From assembly GCF_027213645.1 (NCBI RefSeq), contig NZ_JAPWGL010000001.1, positions 682,001 to 746,000 of the forward strand: a stretch of 64,000 nt of DNA, read 5' to 3'. Positions 9,657 to 17,498 of the stretch are shown here, in pieces (position 1 is the stretch's first letter; each line of letters starts with the position of its first letter). Position numbers and translations under genes: made by a program. The notes under the pieces are model-generated. The model was not told where the DNA came from. It was given only the letters and a program-made list of their open reading frames with translations, and searched no databases. This DNA comes from Pedobacter rhodius (GTDB taxonomy: Bacteria; Bacteroidota; Bacteroidia; Sphingobacteriales; Sphingobacteriaceae).

Positions 9657-10718
9657 TTGACAAGAAGACCTTTATCAGTCCCTCAAATTCAAAAAAACGC
9701 TTTGGGCATCGCTGTTGCATGGACTATTCTGTGTGCAGTCGGTTTTCACTATGTTGTAAATTTTTCGTGGATAATTTCATTTACAGATAGTGTAATTAAT
9801 AACCTTCTGTTAGCTGTAGCTTGCATCACTATCAGTAACATGCTTGGTTACTACCAGCCCAAAAATGAGCGGATTTTATATGTCCTGATCATTACGCTTG
9901 CACTAACATTTGTAATTATTTTTATGGCAAAATATGCGCTTCTATACATTTTTGCTGATTTTAAAAATTACCAGGATTTTTACAGCTTTTCTTTTCCCTT
10001 TCGCGGGCTCATTTCATTCATGTGTTTGGGCTGGTGCGCCTTGGCAAATATTTTATGGTACAGGCTTGAAGAACAATCAGAAACACAAGACAGGCTTTTA
10101 ACTGCCCAAACGCTGGCTAAAGAGGCCGAATTAAATAAGTTAAGACATCAGTTACAGCCACATTTTCTTTTCAATAGCTTAAACTCTGTATTTGCTTTGA
10201 CGATGGTTAACCCTAAGGAAGCGGGTGTCATGATTACCAAACTCGCTTCTTTTTTACGCGGGACTTTAAAGCGTGATGATGAACTCTGGGTTTCTGTAGA
10301 GGAAGAAATGGAATATATTCAGCTTTATTTAGATATCGAAAAAGTTCGTTTCAGCCATCGTTTAAATATTGAAGTTAATGTTGAAGATGATACACTTAAT
10401 TTATGCCTGCCCGGCACGTTATTGCAACCTATTGTAGAAAATGCAATTAAGTTTGGCCTGTATAATACATCATCTGCGATTACGATAAAAATAGATGTAA
10501 AGGTTGAACAAAATGTTTTACACCTGAAAGTACAAAATCCATTTGATCCGGAGATGAAGGCCACGGGTGGAACGGGTTTTGGTTTAACGGCCATAAAACG
10601 CAGGCTATATTTATTATTTGCAAATCCGCATTTACTGCAAACGGAAATTGAAGCAAATAATTTATATATTACCACCCTAAAAATTCCTCAAAAAAATGAT
10701 CAGGACCATACTAATTGA
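9657..10718 (+). CDS. LytS-type sensor histidine kinase
   Basis: A 353-residue kinase. Four membrane helices occupy about residues 15-145. A short coiled linker leads to the His_kinase domain (PF06580 type) with the phospho-acceptor His in LRHQLQPHFLFNSLNS near residue 170. The N box is PIVENAIKFGL and the G box is GGTGFGLTAIKRRL. There is no separate extracellular sensor domain, so sensing is probably in the membrane region or through the LiaF-like neighbour. The start is TTG at 9657, after an A/T-rich leader. The 3' end overlaps the regulator gene by 23 nt, so the pair is co-translated. Confidence 0.93.
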   Translation: MTRRPLSVPQIQKNALGIAVAWTILCAVGFHYVVNFSWIISFTDSVINNLLLAVACITISNMLGYYQPKNERILYVLIITLALTFVIIFMAKYALLYIFADFKNYQDFYSFSFPFRGLISFMCLGWCALANILWYRLEEQSETQDRLLTAQTLAKEAELNKLRHQLQPHFLFNSLNSVFALTMVNPKEAGVMITKLASFLRGTLKRDDELWVSVEEEMEYIQLYLDIEKVRFSHRLNIEVNVEDDTLNLCLPGTLLQPIVENAIKFGLYNTSSAITIKIDVKVEQNVLHLKVQNPFDPEMKATGGTGFGLTAIKRRLYLLFANPHLLQTEIEANNLYITTLKIPQKNDQDHTN

Positions 10719-11430
10719 TGATGAACCTTTAGCCAGAGATGTTGTTAAGTTTTACCTTTCAGAACATAAGGAGATAGAAATCGTTGCTGAATGTTGTGAT
10801 GGTTTTGAAGGTTTAAAGGCAATAACCCAGCACAAACCTGATTTGATTTTCCTGGATATACAGATGCCAAAAATCAGTGGCTTTGAAATGCTCGAATTGG
10901 TAGAGGATAAACCAGCGGTAATTTTTACAACGGCCTTTGATGAATATGCTATCAAGGCTTTTGAGGTTAATGCAGTTGATTATTTGCTTAAGCCGATAGA
11001 CAAATTGCGATTTGATGCTGCCATTAAAAAGTTGCCATCCAGATTAAATCAAACTGAAAATACAGAAGCTGTTTTGGATGCAGCGGCTAGGAGTCCGGCG
11101 CAAAACAATAGAGTAGTCGTAAAAAAAGATGGTATAATTAAAATTATCCCGGTTGCCGATATTAACTATCTTGAAGCTGATGATGATTACGTTAAATTAA
11201 GTACATCCGAAGGTGCATTTTACAAAAATAAAACCATGGCATTTTTCGAGCAAACGCTTGATTCGGGTCAGTTTATCCGTATACACCGTTCATATATTAT
11301 TAACCTGGCACAAGTAACTAAAATTGAGCTTAAAGAGAAAGACAGTTATGTTGTACTCCTCAAGTCAGATATCTGGTTGCCGGTTAGTAAAACGGGCTAC
11401 GTTAAATTAAAAGCAGCTTTAGGCCTTTAA
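10696..11430 (+). CDS. LytTR family response regulator
   Basis: A 244-residue regulator. The receiver domain (1-120) has the acidic pair near residue 8, the phospho-accepting Asp in LIFLDIQMPKISGFEML near residue 55 and the Lys in LLKPIDKL near residue 104. The C-terminal LytTR DNA-binding domain (about 140-244) contains INYLEADDDYVKL and FIRIHRSYIINL. It is the partner of the overlapping kinase. LytTR proteins bind paired direct repeats; no clear target repeat was identified here. Confidence 0.95.
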   Translation: MIRTILIDDEPLARDVVKFYLSEHKEIEIVAECCDGFEGLKAITQHKPDLIFLDIQMPKISGFEMLELVEDKPAVIFTTAFDEYAIKAFEVNAVDYLLKPIDKLRFDAAIKKLPSRLNQTENTEAVLDAAARSPAQNNRVVVKKDGIIKIIPVADINYLEADDDYVKLSTSEGAFYKNKTMAFFEQTLDSGQFIRIHRSYIINLAQVTKIELKEKDSYVVLLKSDIWLPVSKTGYVKLKAALGL

Positions 11431-11464
11431 TTTTAAGAATATAATTAGAAAATATAGATTTGGC

Positions 11465-11953
11465 TTATTTTGTTATATAAAGTATATCTACTTTATTGTG
11501 TTCCAAACAATGTATTTTAATGTTCATACCCTGAAACATCTCATAGAAGTTTAATTCCGGTTTAAGAACAGAAACAGACCAGGAATCTATAATCCTGTAA
11601 TCTGTATAAATCGTAAACTTTAATCCTTTGCTGGTCATGCGATTTTCTATATCAGTAATTTTAGTTTCAACAACTATTTTTTCTTTACAGGATAAATTTC
11701 TGCAGGAATTTAGATAAAATGGAATTACGAATCTTTTAGTTAAATAAATAATACTCAATACGAAAATAATTCCAAAAATAACCATTGCACGGAATTGCCT
11801 GGAAAGTATTTCCTGGATAATAAAGTAGGTCATAACCGTTGTTGCTAAAATAAGTGGTAATCCAAATATAATTCCAAACCATAGCCTGATTCGATATGCC
11901 CTGCTTAATAATTTCAGGTCGTTTTCCGAAAGCGGAACTTTTGTAATGATCAT
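11465..11953 (-). CDS. Hypothetical membrane protein, two helices
   Basis: A 162-residue protein that I do not recognise. Two adjacent membrane helices lie at about residues 25-50 (IIFGLPLILATTVMTYFII) and 58-78. The C-terminal half contains a pair of cysteines (NSCRNLSCKEK near 103) and is predicted cytosolic and beta-rich. It ends CLEHNKVDILYITK and lies convergent to the LytTR regulator with about 34 nt between stops. No functional assignment is possible. Confidence 0.6.
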   Translation of the reverse strand: MIITKVPLSENDLKLLSRAYRIRLWFGIIFGLPLILATTVMTYFIIQEILSRQFRAMVIFGIIFVLSIIYLTKRFVIPFYLNSCRNLSCKEKIVVETKITDIENRMTSKGLKFTIYTDYRIIDSWSVSVLKPELNFYEMFQGMNIKIHCLEHNKVDILYITK

Positions 11954-12269
11954 TGGTACGAATATACTCAGAAGCTGTTTAAATTTAGATTAATATATTT
12001 AACAGGTTGGTCTTGGCCTGTCGAGACTTTTAATTTTAGCCTAACTTAACGACCTTGCTCCACATGAAAATCTGAATAAATGATGAATGAAGTTCAAGCA
12101 ATTTTTTAATAAAACTTTTCTTGTTCCATTTCTTAAAAGATTTGTAAATGAATATTAATGGCAGGGAATTATTTAAATGATGCTGATGCTAACGTCAGGA
12201 GCTAAGGAAACTGATTTTAAAAAGAATGATTACATTTGCTTTTTAAATAAAAAATAAAATTAAACACGC
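11954..12269. other. Non-coding stretch upstream of rpmH
   Basis: About 315 nt between a minus-strand gene and the rpmH promoter. I find no open frame of useful length, no tRNA-like fold and no repeat. It is very AT-rich near 12230-12265. It probably holds the divergent upstream regions of the two flanking genes. Confidence 0.5.
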
Positions 12270-12300
12270 TTGCAATTGTAGAGAAATCGCTTTATATTTG
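12270..12300 (+). promoter_or_regulatory. Promoter of the rpmH operon
   Basis: A -33 TTG at 12270-12272 and a perfect -7 element TATATTTG at 12293-12300 are separated by 20 nt, the layout of the Bacteroidota housekeeping promoter. The rpmH start codon is 41 nt downstream. Confidence 0.75.
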
Positions 12301-12341
12301 CACCTCTTAATTTTGAAATTACAATAAGATAATATACAGTC

Positions 12342-12500
12342 ATGAAAAGAACATACCAACCTTCGCAAAGAAAGAGAAGAAACAAACACGGCTTCCGCGA
12401 AAGAATGGCAACAGCTAACGGCAGACGAGTATTAGCATCACGTCGTGCTAAAGGAAGAAAAAGATTAACAGTTTCTGACGAACGCAAGCATAAAGCATAA
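12342..12500 (+). CDS. rpmH: 50S ribosomal protein L34
   Basis: A 52-residue, very basic protein opening [19 protein letters not shown], the invariant L34 signature, and continuing through [15 protein letters not shown] to [14 protein letters not shown]34 is a late-assembling large-subunit protein. It leads the conserved rpmH-rnpA-yidD cluster. The gap to rnpA holds a structured element (12501-12564). Confidence 0.98.
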   Translation: MKRTYQPSQRKRRNKHGFRERMATANGRRVLASRRAKGRKRLTVSDERKHKA

Positions 12501-12564
12501 TTTTTGATTGCTTTTCCGGTAAACCGGAATCGGCAGATCAAAATCTGCAATTATCAATCAAAAA
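12501..12564 (+). promoter_or_regulatory. Predicted three-way RNA junction in the rpmH-rnpA gap
   Basis: The 67-nt gap folds on paper into three perfect helices. The outer stem TTTTTGATTG (12501-12510) pairs with 12555-12564 (10 bp). Inside are TTCCGG/CCGGAA (12514-12529, 4-nt loop) and GCAGAT/ATCTGC (12533-12548, 4-nt loop). The element begins directly after the rpmH stop and ends 3 nt before the rnpA ATG. It could control rnpA translation or be a processing site. The stems are seen directly; the role is an inference. Confidence 0.6.
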
Positions 12565-12567
12565 TAT

Positions 12568-12966
12568 ATGTATACATTCAGTAAAGAAGAACGGTTATGC
12601 AGCAGAAAACATTTGGATCTGCTGTTTAAGAACGGTTCTTCTTTTTTATTATACCCATTTCGCATTTCTTATATCTTTATTGATTCGCCGGCCGAAGTTC
12701 AGGTGCAGGTTGTAATCAATGTTCCGAAGAAGAGGTATAAAAGGGCAGTTGATCGTAACCTCCTAAAGCGTCGCATCCGCGAGGCATATCGACTTAACAA
12801 GCAAGAAAACTTATATAAAAAGCTTCCGGCTGATAAAGGTTTACTTTTATTTTCAATCCAGTTTGTTGGAAAAGAAAAATACGATTTTTCGTTTATCGAG
12901 AAAAAACTAATCGTGACATTTAAACGCTTTTACAGTTTAATTCTACCCGATGAAATTGATAAATAA
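12568..12966 (+). CDS. rnpA: Ribonuclease P protein component
   Basis: A 132-residue basic protein with the RnpA core: F(S/T)[18 protein letters not shown] at the start, the central [14 protein letters not shown] and the RNR-type motif [14 protein letters not shown] at about 67-80. It binds the RNase P RNA and helps recognise the 5' leader of pre-tRNA. It follows rpmH as usual and overlaps yidD by 17 nt. The ATG sits just after a structured RNA element, an arrangement that could limit its translation. Confidence 0.96.
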   Translation: MYTFSKEERLCSRKHLDLLFKNGSSFLLYPFRISYIFIDSPAEVQVQVVINVPKKRYKRAVDRNLLKRRIREAYRLNKQENLYKKLPADKGLLLFSIQFVGKEKYDFSFIEKKLIVTFKRFYSLILPDEIDK

Positions 12967-13180
12967 TATATTCGGCTGGTTTTTTTTAGGCTTGATAAAA
13001 GTTTATCAGTACGCCATTTCGCCGATGCTGGGTGCAAATTGCAGATTCACGCCAACCTGCTCTCAATATGGAATCGAAGCAATAAAAAAATATGGACCTT
13101 TTAAAGGTGGCTGGCTGGCCTTGAAACGCATAGGCCGTTGTCACCCCTGGGGGAAACATGGTCACGATCCGGTACCTTGA
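12950..13180 (+). CDS. yidD: Membrane protein insertion efficiency factor YidD
   Basis: A 76-residue protein with the family core [20 protein letters not shown] followed by [10 protein letters not shown] and the C-terminal [14 protein letters not shown]. The N-terminus ([12 protein letters not shown]) forms an amphipathic membrane-associated helix. YidD assists YidC-dependent insertion of membrane proteins. It overlaps rnpA by 17 nt, so expression is coupled. No yidC follows it here, unlike in many other phyla. Confidence 0.95.
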   Translation: MKLINNIFGWFFLGLIKVYQYAISPMLGANCRFTPTCSQYGIEAIKKYGPFKGGWLALKRIGRCHPWGKHGHDPVP

Positions 13181-13188
13181 GGCTTTTT

Positions 13189-13325
13189 AAGTTGCGAGTT
13201 AAAGGTTACGGGTTACATGTCATAAGCAAAGAAATAGAAAATTTTAAACAGATTAAACCTTCCCTCAAAACAAATTCTAAACCAATAACCAATAACCAAT
13301 AACCAATAACCAATAACCAATAACC
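13189..13325. repeat. Heptad arrays between yidD and tsaB: GTT-type arm and six ACCAATA units
   Basis: The right array, 13281-13325, has six perfect ACCAATA units plus a partial one, ending 8 nt before the tsaB ATG. The left array, 13189-13222, has diverged 7-mers that keep GTT in phase (GTTAAAG, GTTACGG, GTTACAT). The reverse complement of the right unit is GTTATTG in one frame, so the two arrays form opposed arms with about 58 nt between. The perfect part is a good candidate for copy-number variation by slippage. Confidence 0.75.
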
Positions 13326-13333
13326 CAAATAAC

Positions 13334-14020
13334 ATGGCTAAAATACTCTTAATAGAAACTGCAACTGCTTTTTGTTCGGTTGCAATATCAGTTGATGGGA
13401 AGATAATCTCTTTAAAAGAAGAAAGCGGTCAGAATCTGCATGCCAGCAATCTTACTTTATTTATAGAAGAAGTAATCAAAAAATCAGGTATGAGTTATGG
13501 CGATTTGGATGCAGTAGCAATAAGTAAAGGCCCGGGTTCTTATACAGGTCTTAGAATTGGAGTTTCTACGGCAAAAGGCTTATGTTATGCATTAGAAAAA
13601 CCTTTAATCGCTATCGAAACCTTAGAAATGATGGCTGCAGGTTTTTTAAGTCAAAATCCGGGTTACGATGGATTAATCTGCCCGATGATAGATGCGAGAA
13701 GAATGGAAGTTTACACTTCGGTTTATAATGCAGAATTAACTTTGTTAGAACCAACATCTGCTAAAATCATCGATGAAAATAGCTTTAGTGACTTACTATC
13801 AGAAAATATAATCACTTTTTTAGGCGATGGTTCCGCAAAATGTGCAGAAACATTAAAACACGTTAATGCACTGTTTAGCGATGTCAACTTTAATTCAGCA
13901 GCTAACTTATCATTATTAGCAGAAAATGCCTTTAATAATACTATTTTTGAAGATGTAGCTTACTTTGAGCCATTCTACCTTAAAGATTTTGTGTTAACAC
14001 AGCCAAAGAAAAGGGTTTAG
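13334..14020 (+). CDS. tsaB: tRNA threonylcarbamoyladenosine biosynthesis protein TsaB
   Basis: A 228-residue protein of the ASKHA fold. It starts AKILLIETATAFCSVAIS and has the diagnostic GPGSYTGLRIGVSTAKGL near residue 66-83. TsaB partners TsaD in forming t6A at position 37 of ANN-decoding tRNAs; it is a catalytically inactive TsaD paralogue that organises the complex. A perfect ACCAATA tandem repeat runs up to 8 nt before its ATG, so the leader length may vary between strains. Confidence 0.95.
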   Translation: MAKILLIETATAFCSVAISVDGKIISLKEESGQNLHASNLTLFIEEVIKKSGMSYGDLDAVAISKGPGSYTGLRIGVSTAKGLCYALEKPLIAIETLEMMAAGFLSQNPGYDGLICPMIDARRMEVYTSVYNAELTLLEPTSAKIIDENSFSDLLSENIITFLGDGSAKCAETLKHVNALFSDVNFNSAANLSLLAENAFNNTIFEDVAYFEPFYLKDFVLTQPKKRV

Positions 14021-14023
14021 CAA

Positions 14024-15427
14024 TTACTTTCTTTTGAAAATAGAAAACAGGTTTTTGAAAAAGCTGCCGCCATCATCATCTATGCCTGGCATTACATCGC
14101 TAAATTGTGGGTGATTTACAATATTTCCGAACTTAATGCCTACACCCATATAAAATGAAGCACCGTTTGGTCCGCTTCCTATTGTATAATCATTTTTAAG
14201 AACAGATGAAGCTGTGCTTGCTGTTGAAATTAAATTATCAGTACCCATAAAAACTTCAAAATTCGGCGTCTGATATTTTCCCTGTAAACCCACCATAAAT
14301 ACGTTATTCAGGCTATAAAGGGGCGTAACACTTCCCGTTAAATCATTGTATTTGAAGGTGTTTATAAAAGCGATATCACCACCCTTGTAAAATAAGTTTT
14401 TTGAAACCGCTATTGCCGGTTTATAGAAGCCATAAGATTTTGATAAGTAAACATCAGCTTTTGCATTTGTTAATGCAGTAAATTTATCAGTTTGTTCTTC
14501 GAGTTGAAAAATGTCTCTTATTTGTTCGTTTGTATTTTTCTGACTAATTGCAGCATCAATGGTTTTAAGCGTATTCACAGTTGTACTATGCGTATTATCC
14601 CGCCACCAAATAAAGCCCAAGTCCTTAATGTTCGCCATTAAAAATAAACCTTTTTTTGTTGTATAATTTGTACTGAATCCAAGTGAAACACCCGGGTTTT
14701 TGAAAGTAGGCATTACAGTGTTTCGTGTTACCTTATTTTCTTCATTAAAATTGCTGGAGTAGGTTCCTGCCAGCCCGATATCAAATGAATTGGTTTCAGG
14801 ATTAACATATAAATATGAATCAGCTATATTTAAATCGTTATAAATTATACCGCTCAATAAACTTGCCTTTACTCCAAAAGCTAATCTCTTATTATAATTT
14901 TCCCGATAGGTGAAGCTGAACTGGTGATAAGACTGCTGATAGCCTTTTGTATTAAAAATATCATTCAATGCAGTTTGCTGCGGAAACCTTTTATAAGAAT
15001 CGAAAATGGCGAGCGTTTCATTTGTATAATCTATTTGCGAATCTGACCGGATTTGCCAGGCAAATCCCATCTCTTTTTGGTATTTATAAGACTGAAATAT
15101 GCGTAAGGTTAATACGTAAATATTACTGTTCTGGTAAAAATTATTCAGCCTTACTGTTCCTATAGGCAAGGTTCTGGTATCATTAACACCATCTACAATC
15201 ATCCTCCGAATTACAGATGCTGCATCACCTCTGTTTGCGCCGTTCACGCCGAAATAAGGTAGAAAGAAATTTGAAGAAAACCTTCTTGATGAATCTAAAG
15301 TAAACGATTTTTGAGATGGGTTTTCAAATGCATCGAACATTGTTTTTGTTCCAAATAATGCATATTGCTGTGCGAAAGAAGTAGTGAACGATACGAACAG
15401 AATGATTACAGGTAGAAGTTTCTTCAT
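14024..15427 (-). CDS. Outer-membrane-type protein, DUF5723-like
   Basis: A 467-residue exported protein with a signal peptide (1-19, ending TTSFAQ). The mature part has aromatic-alternating strands, and the start (YALFGTKTMFDAFENPSQKSF) resembles Bacteroidota DUF5723 proteins. It likely forms or lines an outer-membrane barrel. Function is unknown. It is convergent with tsaB (3 nt between stops) and lies 25 nt downstream of another uncharacterised envelope gene, so the two may form an operon. Confidence 0.65.
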   Translation of the reverse strand: MKKLLPVIILFVSFTTSFAQQYALFGTKTMFDAFENPSQKSFTLDSSRRFSSNFFLPYFGVNGANRGDAASVIRRMIVDGVNDTRTLPIGTVRLNNFYQNSNIYVLTLRIFQSYKYQKEMGFAWQIRSDSQIDYTNETLAIFDSYKRFPQQTALNDIFNTKGYQQSYHQFSFTYRENYNKRLAFGVKASLLSGIIYNDLNIADSYLYVNPETNSFDIGLAGTYSSNFNEENKVTRNTVMPTFKNPGVSLGFSTNYTTKKGLFLMANIKDLGFIWWRDNTHSTTVNTLKTIDAAISQKNTNEQIRDIFQLEEQTDKFTALTNAKADVYLSKSYGFYKPAIAVSKNLFYKGGDIAFINTFKYNDLTGSVTPLYSLNNVFMVGLQGKYQTPNFEVFMGTDNLISTASTASSVLKNDYTIGSGPNGASFYMGVGIKFGNIVNHPQFSDVMPGIDDDGGSFFKNLFSIFKRK

Positions 15428-15452
15428 TTATTTGCGTTTCCTGGTTTTGATA

Positions 15453-17021
15453 TTAACGGTTGGTAAGTGAGTCTGGTATTTCTGCTTTTAAATATTTGTT
15501 TAGAAGCATGTTAGTGATAAATTTATTTTTATCTGCACTCATTTGATAATAAAAGGTGTCAAAACTTTTCAGGCCGCTATCTGCCCTTAAGTGTTTGTAA
15601 TAAGGTAATAAAACACTGTTTCTGAAAAGCTCGGCAGAATTTTTCGAGTTAATGTAAAAACCAATATTTGATGTGGTGGAAAGTTGATTCAATGCATCCT
15701 GGTATTGCGCTGCATTAATTAATAACCGGTTATTTTTGTAACTATTCAGAAATGACTGCAACGTGCTGGCGTTATTTGCAAAAACCAAATTATTATCGAT
15801 TATAGTATAATAAGGGCGACGGAATTTTTTAAACGGTTCGCCAAAAAAACTATATAAAATATCTTGCGATTTAAATATCTTAATCTCTTCATTATAGTCA
15901 GCACTAACATCTAAAAGAAGTTGTTTAACTTTTTCACCATTTAATAAGGCAATTGCCCCTAATTTTTCGGCCGTGCTTAGTTGAAAAGTGATAAATTGAT
16001 TTTTTACGTAAGTACCAAAAATTAAATTCAAATCAACCCTATATTCATTCCTGATAGATTTAATTATAGTCTCTGTTTTAACTGATTCTTTTTTTTGTGC
16101 TTGCCACACTAAAAGCTTTTTAAACCAATTTGTATAATTGTCATAAGCAAACAGGCTGTAATTAGCTGTATTATAAGGTAATATATTGGTTATGTTTATT
16201 GTTTGTGAGGGGGTGTTTTCAAAAAGCCTTAAATAGTTATTGCCTTCTTTTAATTCGGTATTTCCATTAAAAAGAATCCTTTCTTTACTAAAATTATAAT
16301 TTAAGGAAGCAAAACTATTTTGCTTATTAAATACCGTTAATTCGCCGTTTATGTTACCCGCCAATATATTTTTCAAGAGTAATGGTGCCTGATTGAAATT
16401 AATGTATAAATGTGCCAATACACTTTTGTTTAGCAAATTATTTTCTTTAATATATGCTGTAAATGGGTTTTCATTTAGTCTGATGGCAGCATCGCTGAGT
16501 AGTTTTTTAGAAGTAGAAATCGTAAGAACCTTATCTTTTACACCGACAAAAAAATCAATGCTGTCACCAAGTTTTATGGTGTAAGCGTCTTCTTTGTTTT
16601 TAATAAAAGATTTTTTAGTCTTTAAATAATCGTAAAATTGTTTGGCGTTTTTTTCTTCCTGAATCTGAATGGTAATTAAAAAATTAAGCTTGTTTTTTTC
16701 ATCAGGAAGAACACTTAAATAAACTTGTTGATCTGCGAAGTAACTATTTAGAATATTATCATCAATTATATTTTCTTTCAGGCGCTTTAACAGGTTTAAC
16801 TTTTCTTTACCCAAAACTTGTTGGAGCAAATCCTGTCCTTCTATAATCTGGTAAAAACTTTTGTCGTTTTGAAAAGCAAAAATTATTGCGGCATTATTCG
16901 TCGCTGATTGAAGCGCCAAATCCTTCGCATCGTTCTCGTTATTTAATTTAGAAAAATAGATATAGGCCAGGAATGCAACGCCTGTAATTAATGTAATGAC
17001 TAGAACTAATATTTTTCTCAT
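15453..17021 (-). CDS. Uncharacterised membrane-anchored protein (DUF3352-like)
   Basis: A 522-residue protein with one N-terminal membrane helix (about 4-23, ILVLVITLITGVAFLAYIYF) and a large extracytoplasmic part. The body alternates NxFITxQLS-type strands and Phe/Tyr-Asn-rich turns and vaguely resembles DUF3352 proteins. No catalytic motif is visible. It precedes the DUF5723-like gene in the same direction. The frame is long and intact, so it is a real gene, but its role cannot be named. Confidence 0.6.
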   Translation of the reverse strand: MRKILVLVITLITGVAFLAYIYFSKLNNENDAKDLALQSATNNAAIIFAFQNDKSFYQIIEGQDLLQQVLGKEKLNLLKRLKENIIDDNILNSYFADQQVYLSVLPDEKNKLNFLITIQIQEEKNAKQFYDYLKTKKSFIKNKEDAYTIKLGDSIDFFVGVKDKVLTISTSKKLLSDAAIRLNENPFTAYIKENNLLNKSVLAHLYINFNQAPLLLKNILAGNINGELTVFNKQNSFASLNYNFSKERILFNGNTELKEGNNYLRLFENTPSQTINITNILPYNTANYSLFAYDNYTNWFKKLLVWQAQKKESVKTETIIKSIRNEYRVDLNLIFGTYVKNQFITFQLSTAEKLGAIALLNGEKVKQLLLDVSADYNEEIKIFKSQDILYSFFGEPFKKFRRPYYTIIDNNLVFANNASTLQSFLNSYKNNRLLINAAQYQDALNQLSTTSNIGFYINSKNSAELFRNSVLLPYYKHLRADSGLKSFDTFYYQMSADKNKFITNMLLNKYLKAEIPDSLTNR

Positions 17022-17111
17022 CTGTTGTGAACAAATTTAAATTATTACAACCATTTGTACGAAGTTCCTGCTCATTTTATTAATTTAGCGATTGCCTTAA
17101 GCTAAAACTTT

Positions 17112-17498
17112 ATGAACAAACGTATTATTCTTACTGCTTCTTTCTTCGGTGCTGTTGCTGTTTTATTGGGGGCATTTGGTGCCCACGGTTTAAAAGCTCT
17201 GATTGATGCACCTTCTTTAGAAATTTGGCAGAAAGGCGTTGACTATCAATTCTATCATACATTTGCGCTTTTATACCTGTCTACTTTTGCCCGCTACAGA
17301 AATAAACTTATAAATATCGCTTATTTTTGCTTCACCTTTGGAATATTACTTTTTTCAGGTTCTTTATACTTCCTGGCAACCAGAAGTATATCAAACCTCG
17401 GTTTTGCTGATGTTTTAGGTCCAATTACCCCGATAGGCGGGCTTCTTTTCGTGCTTGGTTGGATAATGTTATTTTTTGCGGCTGTAAAGGATAAATAA
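17112..17498 (+). CDS. DUF423 family membrane protein
   Basis: A 128-residue protein with four membrane helices. The N-terminal motif LLGAFGAHGLKALID and the central YQFYHTFALLYLS define DUF423 (YwdK/YgdD-like). The biochemical role of the family is not established. Its stop overlaps the priA start by one base (TAATG), so the two genes are probably translated together. Confidence 0.88.
   Translation: MNKRIILTASFFGAVAVLLGAFGAHGLKALIDAPSLEIWQKGVDYQFYHTFALLYLSTFARYRNKLINIAYFCFTFGILLFSGSLYFLATRSISNLGFADVLGPITPIGGLLFVLGWIMLFFAAVKDK

Noticed and set aside
12260..12550. 96-codon minus-strand frame covering rpmH
   Set aside because: It overlaps the L34 gene and the structured rpmH-rnpA gap. Its arginine- and cysteine-rich product is the reverse of L34 codons.
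12260..13180. Chromosome origin near rpmH-rnpA
   Set aside because: No dnaA gene and no cluster of DnaA boxes (TTATNCACA) is visible. The rpmH linkage to the origin is not general in Bacteroidota.
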